A stretch of 64,000 bases of DNA from assembly GCA_002381645.1 (NCBI GenBank), contig DFXE01000025.1, positions 67,595 to 131,594 of the forward strand, in the 5' to 3' direction. Both the position numbers and the translations under genes were made by a program. This document shows, piece after piece, positions 1 to 7,230 of this stretch. How positions within the stretch are numbered: position 1 is the first letter of the stretch; each line of letters starts with the position of its first letter. The notes beneath the pieces were generated by a model that did no database searches, was not told the origin of the DNA, and saw nothing but the letters and a program-made list of their open reading frames with translations. Source of the stretch: Bacteroidales bacterium UBA4116 (GTDB taxonomy: Bacteria > Bacteroidota > Bacteroidia > Bacteroidales > Tannerellaceae).

Positions 1-446
1 ATAGGATCGTCTTTTCCTCCGTGAGCTTTAGCTATATCTCCAATAGTTCTTCTTTCTGCTGCAGTTAACATTTTTCCACAATACCTAGAAAGCATTTCAT
101 GGACTTTATTAGCATGTTCTTTTCTCTTACCGATTAGATGACCTGCATCATGTAAATGAATACTAATTAGAAGAATAAAGAGTTCATAAGTAGAAAGAGA
201 AAAAGTACTTTCATTCTCAGTAAATGTGTCGATTATTTTCGAAGCCCTATCAATAACCATATTTATATGCTCAATTCCGTGGTTATTATAATATCCTTCT
301 TTTTCGATTTCTAATATTTTTGTTTTAATTTCAGGGTGTATTTTGTCTTTGAAAGTCTTAGCTAGCTGTAGATATAAACTTCCATAATCTTCATTAGGAA
401 AACCCGAAAAATTATCTATATTTTTAAATTGAGCCTCAATATTCAT
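1..446 (-). CDS. HD-domain (HD-CE-like) protein, N-terminal part only
   Basis: Open frame on the minus strand, starting at 446 and running off the left edge; about 148 residues are visible. It has the spaced histidines and HD pair of a metal-dependent phosphohydrolase: HGIEH (residues 56-60), HLHDAGH (97-103) with the HD at 99-100, and AHGG (141-144). This pattern resembles the HD-CE type domain, which in other proteins sits in front of an Hsp90/histidine-kinase-like ATPase; whether that ATPase follows is outside the window. The start lies 4 bases after the stop of the cytosine methyltransferase, so the two are almost certainly one transcript. The gene is cargo of the integrated element. A role in defence or DNA modification is inferred only from the neighbour; the HD assignment itself is fairly secure. 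Confidence 0.7.
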   Translation of the reverse strand, partial: MNIEAQFKNIDNFSGFPNEDYGSLYLQLAKTFKDKIHPEIKTKILEIEKEGYYNNHGIEHINMVIDRASKIIDTFTENESTFSLSTYELFILLISIHLHDAGHLIGKRKEHANKVHEMLSRYCGKMLTAAERRTIGDIAKAHGGKDDP

Positions 447-450
447 GTTT

Positions 451-1518
451 TTAATAGCGTAAAATTTGTTTAAATATAGCTTCTGCCAACAATGGGGGAA
501 CAGCATTACCTATATGTTGTTGTATATAATGAATCGTCCCTTCAAAAATGAAGTTGTCAGGAAAGCTTTGTATTCTTGCTGCTTCACGAACAGATAATCC
601 TCTATCTTGTATCGGATGTATAAGCATGTTTTTTCTATAATTAGATATTACAACAGAAGGTTTCTTTAAGTCAAGTCTTTTATAAATCCCACTATGACAA
701 TTATTCTTGTTTTTATAATTACTCATTAGATGCTCTGGGATGGCTCGCCAGTTTTGTCCTTGTTGAATGTATTTATATCTCTCTATAATATAGTCCGCAT
801 TTTTTGAAACATAATTTTGAGTTGAATGAGGGCTATTGTTCCTCATTAAAAGAGCGTAAGAACTAACTTTAACATCTTTTCTATATGGTAAAGAATCTAT
901 ATTAGCTCCATTGTCCAATAATGGTAAATCATTTATCGCTTCCTCTAATGTTACCATGTCCTCAAATTTTTCGGGAAATTCAAATTCAATATTTTGCTTA
1001 TTTCCAACAATAAAAAACCTGTTTCTATGTTGAGGAACGCCATAATCAGATGCATATAAAACAGTATGACTTGTTTTATACCCTAATTCTTCAAATTGTT
1101 CAATTATATACTTTAATGTCTCTCCTTTATTGAAAGATGTTATGCCTTCGACATTTTCAAATAGAAACCAAGTTGGGCTAAGTTCTTTTACAAATCGCAA
1201 GAATTCATGGAATAAGCTATTGTTTTCATTATCAATAGTTCTAGTTTGTCTATTAGAGACTGAAAAACCTTGGCAGGGTGGTCCACCAAATATGATAAAT
1301 GGGGTCTCCTTTATCAATTTTGTAGGCTCTATATCCCTTATATCAGCACATATTATATCTGTCTTGGGATGATTCTTTTTAAATGTTTTTACAGCATGTT
1401 TGTCTTTTTCAATAGCGAGACATACATTAATGCCAGCATTTAGAGCTCCAAGACTTAGACCTCCGATGCCACTGAATATATCAATTCCTAAATACTTGTT
1501 TCTCAAAAGATTATACAT
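451..1518 (-). CDS. DNA (cytosine-5) methyltransferase
   Basis: 355 residues with the C5-methyltransferase motifs in the usual order: SAM-binding motif I (DIFSGIGGLSLG, residues 13-24), catalytic motif IV GGPPCQGFS with the nucleophile Cys82, motif VI ENV (121-123), motif VIII QHRNRFF (163-169), motif IX around REAARIQSFP (311-320) and motif X GNAVPP (337-342). The variable target-recognition region lies between about 180 and 300, so the methylated sequence cannot be read off. Length is typical of a complete Dcm-like enzyme. No restriction endonuclease gene is seen to the right; the next gene downstream, 4 bases away, is a partial HD-domain protein. It is either an orphan methylase, an anti-restriction methylase of the mobile element, or the modification half of a defence system continuing to the left. 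Confidence 0.95.
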   Translation of the reverse strand: MYNLLRNKYLGIDIFSGIGGLSLGALNAGINVCLAIEKDKHAVKTFKKNHPKTDIICADIRDIEPTKLIKETPFIIFGGPPCQGFSVSNRQTRTIDNENNSLFHEFLRFVKELSPTWFLFENVEGITSFNKGETLKYIIEQFEELGYKTSHTVLYASDYGVPQHRNRFFIVGNKQNIEFEFPEKFEDMVTLEEAINDLPLLDNGANIDSLPYRKDVKVSSYALLMRNNSPHSTQNYVSKNADYIIERYKYIQQGQNWRAIPEHLMSNYKNKNNCHSGIYKRLDLKKPSVVISNYRKNMLIHPIQDRGLSVREAARIQSFPDNFIFEGTIHYIQQHIGNAVPPLLAEAIFKQILRY

Positions 1519-1546
1519 TTACTGTTACAAACAAAATCTTAGCATG

Positions 1547-1554
1547 CAAAGTTA
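1547..1554 (-). promoter_or_regulatory. Bacteroidetes -7 box for the methyltransferase
   Basis: On the minus strand these bases read TAACTTTG, a match to the Bacteroidetes TAnnTTTG element, about 29 bases before the ATG at 1518. A CAAA (TTTG on the minus strand) lies 17 bases further out at 1572-1575, slightly closer than the usual 19-21. Confidence 0.5.
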
Positions 1555-1685
1555 ATTATTTTAAATGCAAGCAAAAGATAAATTCTAATATAAAAGATAA
1601 AATCAGAAAAATCTTCATTTTTTCCAATACTAACACTCTTTCTGTAAATCTCAATAAAGCATTTTATATTTAATAAACAAAATAG

Positions 1686-2579
1686 TTAATATGTTTTTAT
1701 TCCCCCATATCTCTTAATCCTTTTCTTACAAATCCTAATAGTAATATCTCTCAATAATTCCACTTTGGGAATCAGCATATCAATATCCTCCTTCGTAACC
1801 AAAAAATGCGGATTATACCGTGCATCCACATAAGCAGCTTTCAGTAGAGTAAACAGTCTTTTCTCTTCCGGCGTATCCTGTGGGAAAACATCTTTCAGAT
1901 CTTCAGAATATTTTCTAACGGAAGCAGAGAGTTTTGAAAGATTATGCTGTTTATTATTACGTAGAGTAAAACTCAATCGGATTGCATAATAATAGTTTTC
2001 ACAGGCTTGATGGAGATTAAATATAGAATCCTTGTACCATTCTTTATCAAGAGTAATTTTCGCAATTTCAAATTTTCTTTCAGCACTTTCAAACTTCTCA
2101 TCAAAATACTCCTGAGCCTGTTCTTTAATTTCATCAAAATTAAGTTTTCTTCTTCGTGCAAGTTTGTACTTACCGCTATTATAGAGTATGATTCCCTCTT
2201 CCTTAATCTGCGTATAAAAATACCTGCCCTCCTCTATAAACTTATTGAAGTTTTTTATATCGTCGTTGATAAACTGAACAGGTGTATCTCGATCAAAGTC
2301 TTTTCCGGCAAAAAAGATATCTTCAACATTATCTAAAACGGTTTCTGCTTTTTTGCTGTTGATACTGCTGGTGAGTACCAGTATATCATAATCAGATATT
2401 TTCACCGTTGGTACACCATCCGGTTCTACCCTTATTCCTCTGCGCACATAATTATCTCTTGCATAGCTACCATATAAAATGATATACTCCGTTTGAGGTA
2501 AACGTTTCAATACCTCATTAACAAGAAAATTAAGTTCTTGCTGTTTGTCTTTGGGCAGATATGCAATAGAATTTTTCAT
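1686..2579 (-). CDS. Nucleotidyltransferase-HEPN fusion protein
   Basis: 297 residues. The N-terminal half is a minimal nucleotidyltransferase: GSYAR at 37-41 and the metal-binding DYD at 63-65, separated by a longer insert than in the smallest family members. The C-terminal half is helical and carries a HEPN signature, with NLHQACENYYYAIRLSF at 188-204 and an R-x4-H motif (R207 to H212). In the MNT/HEPN families the two parts usually come as an antitoxin/toxin pair or as one polypeptide; the transferase can AMP-modify the HEPN RNase. Here both are in one chain. It stands alone on its strand, with about 165 bases to the methyltransferase. A -7 box, TAGTTTTG on the minus strand, lies at 2607-2614. 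Toxin-antitoxin, drug-modifying and abortive-infection roles all remain possible. Confidence 0.8.
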   Translation of the reverse strand: MKNSIAYLPKDKQQELNFLVNEVLKRLPQTEYIILYGSYARDNYVRRGIRVEPDGVPTVKISDYDILVLTSSINSKKAETVLDNVEDIFFAGKDFDRDTPVQFINDDIKNFNKFIEEGRYFYTQIKEEGIILYNSGKYKLARRRKLNFDEIKEQAQEYFDEKFESAERKFEIAKITLDKEWYKDSIFNLHQACENYYYAIRLSFTLRNNKQHNLSKLSASVRKYSEDLKDVFPQDTPEEKRLFTLLKAAYVDARYNPHFLVTKEDIDMLIPKVELLRDITIRICKKRIKRYGGIKTY

Positions 2580-2802
2580 TGATTTGATCTATAGAATCTT
2601 GAAATACAAAACTACGAAAAATTCTTCGATTAGTTTTAACATTTTTACAGAAGTTATATCTTTGCTCCACGTTCCTGTTTTTATTTATTCTGTGCCACAC
2701 ATACGGAATGAATAAGCTTATATAATTACAGGTAATCAATGAGTTATTTTTTAGTATTTATCTGACCTGATTTTAAATTCGGGTTAACATGGAACGTATC
2801 TT

Positions 2803-3069
2803 ATGGACAACTATAAAAAGAATTCCCGAAAACCCCACAAAGCGAAACTGGTAAAAAGCAGAACCGGTAAATCGGTCGTTCATTTACGCCGTTTGAAAGT
2901 ATCCTCACAGTCGGTTACCTGTAAAAACAGTGGAAACGGATTAAAAGACATTCCTTTTCTTCGCTTAACAGGTATTTGGCTCGACGAAGTCGGATTCGGG
3001 ATTGACACTAAAGTGGATATAATTGTGGATAACAATCTTTTGATTATAAAACCTGTGGCAATAAAATAA
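2803..3069 (+). CDS. SymE-like toxin
   Basis: 88-residue basic protein. The C-terminal half, from about residue 48, has the SymE-family fold signature: IPFLRLTGIWLDEVGF (about 48-63), then a strand-rich VDIIVDNNLLIIKPV. This resembles the AbrB-like SymE of E. coli, an SOS-induced toxin that compacts nucleic acids and is repressed by the antisense RNA SymR. The N-terminal 40 residues are Lys/Arg-rich. It stands alone on the plus strand between two minus-strand genes, which would leave room for an antisense RNA over its 5' region. I see no protein antitoxin next to it. SymE-like proteins are common cargo in Bacteroidetes mobile elements. The family call is fairly sure, the toxic activity is inferred. 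Confidence 0.75.
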   Translation: MDNYKKNSRKPHKAKLVKSRTGKSVVHLRRLKVSSQSVTCKNSGNGLKDIPFLRLTGIWLDEVGFGIDTKVDIIVDNNLLIIKPVAIK

Positions 3070-3121
3070 ACTCGTGGTAGCCGCTATAAACTGAGAAGAC
3101 AGGTGTGAAAATAATTGTTAT

Positions 3122-3152
3122 ATCGGAGCCATTCAATCTGTATGGCTCCGAT
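3122..3152 (+). terminator. Hairpin downstream of the SymE-like gene
   Basis: Perfect 11-bp inverted repeat (ATCGGAGCCAT at 3122-3132 and its complement at 3142-3152) with a 9-base loop, 52 bases after the stop. No strong T-run follows on either strand, so it is either a weak terminator or another structural element. Confidence 0.45.
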
Positions 3153-3240
3153 GTAATATTGATCATTCCAATTATTATTAACTTGATTATATTCACCCAA
3201 CACCAATAATCCCCGATGGTTATATACTTAAGAGGCTATA

Positions 3241-3819
3241 CTATTTCTTCTTTGTCTTTGTGGCAGGTTTAACCATATTTCTTAAACTATCCGTTTCTTC
3301 TTGCAACTCCCTTATGACAATGCTTTCCCTGTAATATTCACTGTATAATACTGCATAATCATTCTGCTGTTTCATGCTAAATAGAGTTAGAATAAAAACC
3401 AGTAATCCAAGTATAGAAATGTAAATAGTTGTTTTTCTAATCTTGAAAAACTTGAAATTCAGAAAAGACTTATCCGGTTCTGGTTTTGATTCTACTTTAT
3501 TTTCGGATTGCTTTTCTGCGTTTTTCAGTATTTTGCATATATGGACAAGTACTTTATATACACCTTGATTGTCTTTTTCCAGCTGTTCAATATTGCCATA
3601 CATTGCTTTGAAATGAGAATCACAGTGCGATCCCAACCCTTGCAGACCTTTCTTAAATAGTTCAGCAATTTGGTCTTTATTAGCCAAGAGTTGAGCCATT
3701 ATTTCGGCTTGTTCTTGCTTGGGAACAGTATCTTTCTGTTCCGCTAAATACTGGTTGATTCTTTCTTTAATCTCCGATAACTTTTCCCATAAGGCATCGT
3801 TTGATACAGATTTATTCAT
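3241..3819 (-). CDS. Mobilization-linked membrane protein of unknown function
   Basis: 192 residues, hydrophilic and predicted mostly helical, with one clear membrane segment at about 131-149 (TIYISILGLLVFILTLFSM) and a charged, possibly coiled-coil stretch after it. No signal peptide, so the likely topology is a cytoplasmic N-terminal domain of about 125 residues, one membrane pass and a short outer tail ending in a run of lysines. It follows the relaxase by 32 bases on the same strand, so it belongs to the mobilization operon. In Bacteroides mobilizable elements a third mob gene in this position is common. No recognisable enzymatic motif; a role in coupling the relaxosome to the host transfer machinery is only a guess. 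Confidence 0.75.
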   Translation of the reverse strand: MNKSVSNDALWEKLSEIKERINQYLAEQKDTVPKQEQAEIMAQLLANKDQIAELFKKGLQGLGSHCDSHFKAMYGNIEQLEKDNQGVYKVLVHICKILKNAEKQSENKVESKPEPDKSFLNFKFFKIRKTTIYISILGLLVFILTLFSMKQQNDYAVLYSEYYRESIVIRELQEETDSLRNMVKPATKTKKK

Positions 3820-3851
3820 GTTTTTTCTGTTTTAATTGTTATATAATCGCT

Positions 3852-4802
3852 TTACCAGCTGATTCCCTTGCGTCTTTTGGGCTTCTTTTTCTTTTTTAAT
3901 GCCTGTTGACGTAGTTCTTCCGCTTCGTTTGCATCATTACTTGATGGCTGAATATCGAACAGACTACCAACGGCTGATGCAATATCGGCAGTTCCCGACA
4001 GAACGCTACCCGAAAAACTACTGCCTGTATTCTTCGCTTCTGTTGAAACTTTTATCCGTTGCTGTTCCTGAACATGATTATTATCGTTTAGGATGGCATT
4101 CAGTTTTGAATAACTGAATTTCCTGTCCACGTCTGAACCCTTGAAAGAATACTCACCTTTCCTGAATGAGATACCCTGTATTTCATCGGTTTGTCCTTTA
4201 TACTTGTATTCTATGGATATTTCTTTTTGTTTGAGCGTATCTTCAAAGTGCTGCCAATTCTTGGTTTTAAGCAAAGCACCTTTAATTGCATGATAGATTT
4301 CATATTTAGTCTGTTCCGCTCCCTTTAATTTCTGAACATTGACGTTCTCTTTACCTGTGCCATAAGTCAGATTGTATTTATCTTTAAGCTTTTTGCACAC
4401 TTTCTCGTTCCGGTAACGATCATTCTTATCGGATATAGTTTTGCCGTTATAATCCACCCGGTTAAACACAATATGACAGTGTGGATGGCTTGTGTTGCTG
4501 TGGCGTACAATAAGGTACTGGGTGTTCTTGATTCCCATTACTTGCATATACTCTTTGGCTAATTGCTCCATAAAGTGATCAGTCATTCGCTCTTTATCAT
4601 TAGGAGAAAATGAAAGCGGGATATGCCCGACGCATTTCGAGAGTTTCGGGTTAAGTAAACTTTGCATATAAAAGCTATTAATAATGGATTTTGTGTCGGT
4701 TTCCAATACCCCTTCACTTGCCAAAATTTTTGCTTCTTTGCCGTCTAAAACGTACGAAATGCACCCTTTAAAGCTTCTTCCTTTTACTATTTTTCCAATC
4801 AT
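3852..4802 (-). CDS. mobB: MobB-like relaxase
   Basis: 316 residues, relaxase/mobilization nuclease family (MobP type). It nicks oriT and stays covalently attached to the strand being transferred. The N-terminus MIGKIVKGRSFKGCISYVLD carries Tyr17, a candidate catalytic tyrosine. The metal-binding histidines follow in HSNTSHPHCHIVFNRVD (about 101-117; H106, H108, H110). The C-terminal part after about residue 240 is poorly conserved and ends in a Lys/Arg-rich tail (KKKKKPKRRKG) suited to DNA binding. Its start at 4802 overlaps the end of the preceding mobilization gene by 35 bases, so the two are translationally coupled. The pair shows the element can be mobilized by a helper conjugative element; no full type IV secretion set is visible here. 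Confidence 0.92.
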   Translation of the reverse strand: MIGKIVKGRSFKGCISYVLDGKEAKILASEGVLETDTKSIINSFYMQSLLNPKLSKCVGHIPLSFSPNDKERMTDHFMEQLAKEYMQVMGIKNTQYLIVRHSNTSHPHCHIVFNRVDYNGKTISDKNDRYRNEKVCKKLKDKYNLTYGTGKENVNVQKLKGAEQTKYEIYHAIKGALLKTKNWQHFEDTLKQKEISIEYKYKGQTDEIQGISFRKGEYSFKGSDVDRKFSYSKLNAILNDNNHVQEQQRIKVSTEAKNTGSSFSGSVLSGTADIASAVGSLFDIQPSSNDANEAEELRQQALKKKKKPKRRKGISW

Positions 4803-5163
4803 CCGACAGTTTATTAATGACGCTTTTGATAGTTTGAAGGAGAGGCAAAGCCTCGTTTTCCAGCCTATTTGCGCTTAAAAACTTAGCTGTTTTCGTGAGT
4901 TGGTTCAGGTTGTTTCCCATATTCGATAGGCTCCGAAGTAAGTCTAATTCTTCTTTTTTCAATGGTTCTTTAATTTCACCGCTGAGAACCGCATCGTGAC
5001 AATACACACTAACAGGAAGCCCGGCTTTAGCTGCCCTGTGCCGGATGGCATAAAGTTCCGGCTCGGAGAAGCAAACACCTATGGTCTTGCTCTTCCGGCT
5101 GACGGAACTCTTTTTGGGTCGTCCGCCTTTCTTCCTGTTAGTATTTGGATTGTCTGCGTTCAA
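4768..5163 (-). CDS. mobA: MobA-like relaxosome accessory protein
   Basis: 131 residues. A basic N-terminus with an AT-hook-like RKKGGRPKKSS is followed by a ribbon-helix-helix-like domain (about 25-60: KTIGVCFSEPELYAIRHRAA) and a C-terminal helix with SNMGNNLNQLTKTAKF, the hallmark of plasmid mobilization relaxosome proteins (MobC family; called MobA in Bacteroides elements). Such proteins bind oriT and help the relaxase open it. Its 3' end overlaps the relaxase start by 35 bases. The region directly upstream (5200-5400) contains two inverted repeats and is the candidate oriT. The family call is good; the choice of name varies between systems. Confidence 0.88.
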   Translation of the reverse strand: MNADNPNTNRKKGGRPKKSSVSRKSKTIGVCFSEPELYAIRHRAAKAGLPVSVYCHDAVLSGEIKEPLKKEELDLLRSLSNMGNNLNQLTKTAKFLSANRLENEALPLLQTIKSVINKLSDDWKNSKRKKL

Positions 5164-5247
5164 ATTTCTCTCTGCTTTTCTCTATGGATTAATAGCTATT
5201 AATAATGGTCTGAGACCAAAACTGCGACCAGCGGGAGTGGTTTTTCC

Positions 5248-5300
5248 CTTTGGCGATCAGCCAAAGCGAGGGTTTTGATGCAATCAAAACATAACCTCGC
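5248..5300. other. Candidate origin of transfer (oriT)
   Basis: Two adjacent inverted repeats lie 85-140 bases upstream of the mobilization operon. The first is CTTTGGC/GCCAAAG (5248-5254 and 5260-5266, 5-base loop). The second is a two-part hairpin: outer arms GCGAGG/CCTCGC (5266-5271, 5295-5300) around inner arms GTTTTGAT/ATCAAAAC (5272-5279, 5283-5290) with a 3-base loop. In Bacteroides mobilizable elements oriT sits just upstream of the mob genes in this way. The nick site cannot be read from sequence alone. Confidence 0.5.
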
Positions 5301-5397
5301 TCCGCTAAATCGGGCATGCAATGCTCTCTTTAGAAAAGTGAGCCGTAAATTATATATAGGCTTACCTTTCCCAGAATAGGTCTTCGGATAAACATAC

Positions 5398-5736
5398 CTA
5401 TTCCTCATCATCGTAATATTCCTGTTCCTTACTATCATTCTCTATTTTATCCAGTCTTCTTTCTTTCATCGATTCAGAAAACTTGCGTTCCTCTTCCATA
5501 TGAAAATTATTCAGCAGTTCCCTGTACGTTTCAATGTGCCGGGTAATAATGGAATCTGCCAGAGAAGAGGTCGTTAAATAATGCGTTGTTTTAAATAGCA
5601 AAGTGATTCTTTTTAAACGTTGATGTGTTTCCGGACTGACATACACTGCAGACCGTCCCCTGATCCGTTTCTCCTGACAATAGGTTTCAATATATTCCTC
5701 TATTGAAATCTTTTTTTGTTTCTTTTTAGAGCTCAT
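5398..5736 (-). CDS. DUF3408-like DNA-binding protein of the mobile element
   Basis: 112 residues, strongly charged. The central part (about 24-75, RGRSAVYVSPETHQRLKRIT onward to IITRHIE) resembles the DUF3408 family found in Bacteroidetes conjugative and mobilizable elements, which has a ribbon-helix-helix-like core. The C-terminus is very acidic (EQEYYDDEE). It lies upstream of the candidate oriT on the same strand as the mob genes, with 234 bases between. A role in transfer control or in partition of the element is inferred from context. Confidence 0.7.
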   Translation of the reverse strand: MSSKKKQKKISIEEYIETYCQEKRIRGRSAVYVSPETHQRLKRITLLFKTTHYLTTSSLADSIITRHIETYRELLNNFHMEEERKFSESMKERRLDKIENDSKEQEYYDDEE

Positions 5737-6132
5737 TTTTTAATAATTTAAAGTGTTAGACATTTAAACCCGTACCGGATTAAATACAGAGTCCGGTATT
5801 GGCTTTATTAATTATTTCTGAATTGATTCCAATACAGGTTATGATATTATCTTCAGTAGTTATGCCTTTTACTATTTCATAACTGAACATCCTATTTCAT
5901 TCTGATTTGAAGTCAATTTCGAAACAAATAAAGAACTAATAATTGATTGACAAGCATTTACGGATTTTGTTGCTATAACTTGCAACAACTTTCGACTTTA
6001 ACTGTGTGGTTAACGGTTCAAATTTCAATGATTTGCAATAAGACGAAGAGAACTATGTAAATGATGATTTCCTAACTATTTTCTCGTTGGAACTTTTAGG
6101 CTAAAGTGGACTTATTATACCTAAATGATGAC

Positions 6133-6291
6133 TTATATCGTCACGCGGCTTTCAATCCATTGAAGTATCATTTTTTCTGTTTTACTTCGTAGAGAAAGGC
6201 AGGAATTTGGTATGACTTTGAAAACACTTGCTTCCAATTCAGTGCCACATGCTGCCACCTCATGTAAAATTTGAATTTTATAATTATTCAT
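6133..6291 (-). CDS. Possible small protein, 52 residues
   Basis: An ATG at 6291 opens a frame of 52 codons ending at 6133, beginning MNNYKIQILHEVA and ending WIESRVTI. It has a plausible amphipathic composition but no motif I recognise. Its start lies inside the spacer of the divergent promoter at 6270-6303. It may be a real small gene of the element or a chance frame. Confidence 0.3.
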   Translation of the reverse strand: MNNYKIQILHEVAACGTELEASVFKVIPNSCLSLRSKTEKMILQWIESRVTI

Positions 6292-6303
6292 GTTATATAT
6301 TTG
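6270..6303 (+). promoter_or_regulatory. Promoter for the two HTH genes
   Basis: TTTG at 6270-6273, then 22 bases, then TATATTTG at 6296-6303. This fits the Bacteroidetes promoter (TTTG/TTG, about 19-21 bases, TAnnTTTG). Transcription would start near 6310, giving a leader of about 30 bases before the ATG at 6341. Confidence 0.55.
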
Positions 6304-6340
6304 AGGCAAAACTGAAATTATAAACTTAAAATATATAGTT

Positions 6341-6658
6341 ATGAAAATTATTAATATCGACGCTCAAACATTTGAGGAGATGATAGAAAAATTTAATGTA
6401 TTCACCCGAAAGGTGGATAGCATCTGTGATAAACATAAAGATAAGGCGTTGCAAGATTGGATAGATAATCAGGATGTATGCACAATTTTGAATATATCCA
6501 AACGATCTCTACAAACTTATCGGGATAATGGAACACTGCCTTACACACAAATTGGACACAAAATGTATTATAAACCCGAAGATATTGAGAAGATAATGCC
6601 TCTCATTGCCCAAAGGGAAAAAGATAAACGAATTAAAAGAAAGGAGAGAAACATATGA
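6341..6658 (+). CDS. Helix-turn-helix (excisionase-like) protein 1
   Basis: 105 residues. The C-terminal half has the MerR/excisionase-type winged HTH common in Bacteroidetes elements: WIDNQDVCTILNISKRSLQT (about 46-65), then YRDNGTLPYTQIGHKMYYK. The N-terminal 45 residues form a predicted helix. Its stop overlaps the next start by the ATGA arrangement, so the two are translated together. Such proteins act as recombination directionality factors or as regulators of transfer genes; which one applies here cannot be told. The basic C-terminus (REKDKRIKRKERN) probably contacts DNA. Confidence 0.8.
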   Translation: MKIINIDAQTFEEMIEKFNVFTRKVDSICDKHKDKALQDWIDNQDVCTILNISKRSLQTYRDNGTLPYTQIGHKMYYKPEDIEKIMPLIAQREKDKRIKRKERNI

Positions 6659-6954
6659 ATGAAAATGATTTAATCACAAAAGACCATCAATGGGTCGCTT
6701 CGTTTTTTTGCTCATTGGAGCGAATGCTGGACGGTATTGAGAATGTGACAAATAATTATCGACCAACATTGGGAGGAGAGCGCTTCCTGACGGATAAAGA
6801 GGTATCGGAAAGGCTCAAACTTAGCCGTCGTGTCTTACAGGATTATCGAAACGAAGGGAGAATACCTTATTGTAAGCTGGGAGGGAAAATCCTTTACCGA
6901 GAGTCGGATATACAAAAGCTTCTGGATGAAGGTTATCGGAATGCTTGGAAATGA
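6655..6954 (+). CDS. Helix-turn-helix (excisionase-like) protein 2
   Basis: 99 residues, with the same domain as its upstream neighbour in its C-terminal half: FLTDKEVSERLKLSRRVLQD (about 44-63), then YRNEGRIPYCKLGGKILYRE. The start overlaps the preceding stop by 4 bases. The two proteins probably arose by an old duplication and may act on related sites. In many Bacteroidetes integrated elements a tandem HTH pair of this type lies next to the mobilization genes and controls excision. Confidence 0.8.
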   Translation: MNENDLITKDHQWVASFFCSLERMLDGIENVTNNYRPTLGGERFLTDKEVSERLKLSRRVLQDYRNEGRIPYCKLGGKILYRESDIQKLLDEGYRNAWK

Positions 6955-7230
6955 ATATTCACAAATTGAATATTTTTTCCCTTTTTCTCTGATAAACCAT
7001 TCTTCGGTAGGTGATAAGAAATAAGGCAAGCCTTTCTCAAAATTTACTCTTTTCTGCAAGAAAAGGAAGAAATTTTGAAGAAACCCGTCAGGGCTTGGGC
7101 TTGAAGTTTTCTTATCTCCTATCATTTTTGTATTCAGATAAAAAGGGAGTCTATAAAAAATGGCGAGAGAATATCCGCCATTTTATTTTGTGGTCGAAAT
7201 TTTCGACCGCTATATTAGGACATAATCAAC

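Larger units (their letters stand above)
5737..6340. other. Intergenic control region of the mobile element
   Basis: About 600 bases between the divergent DUF3408 and HTH genes. It is AT-rich and contains a GTTGC/GCAAC short inverted repeat near 5972-5990, one possible 52-codon minus-strand frame (6133-6291), and a good plus-strand promoter at its right end (6270-6303). I see no further coding sequence. Confidence 0.5.
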
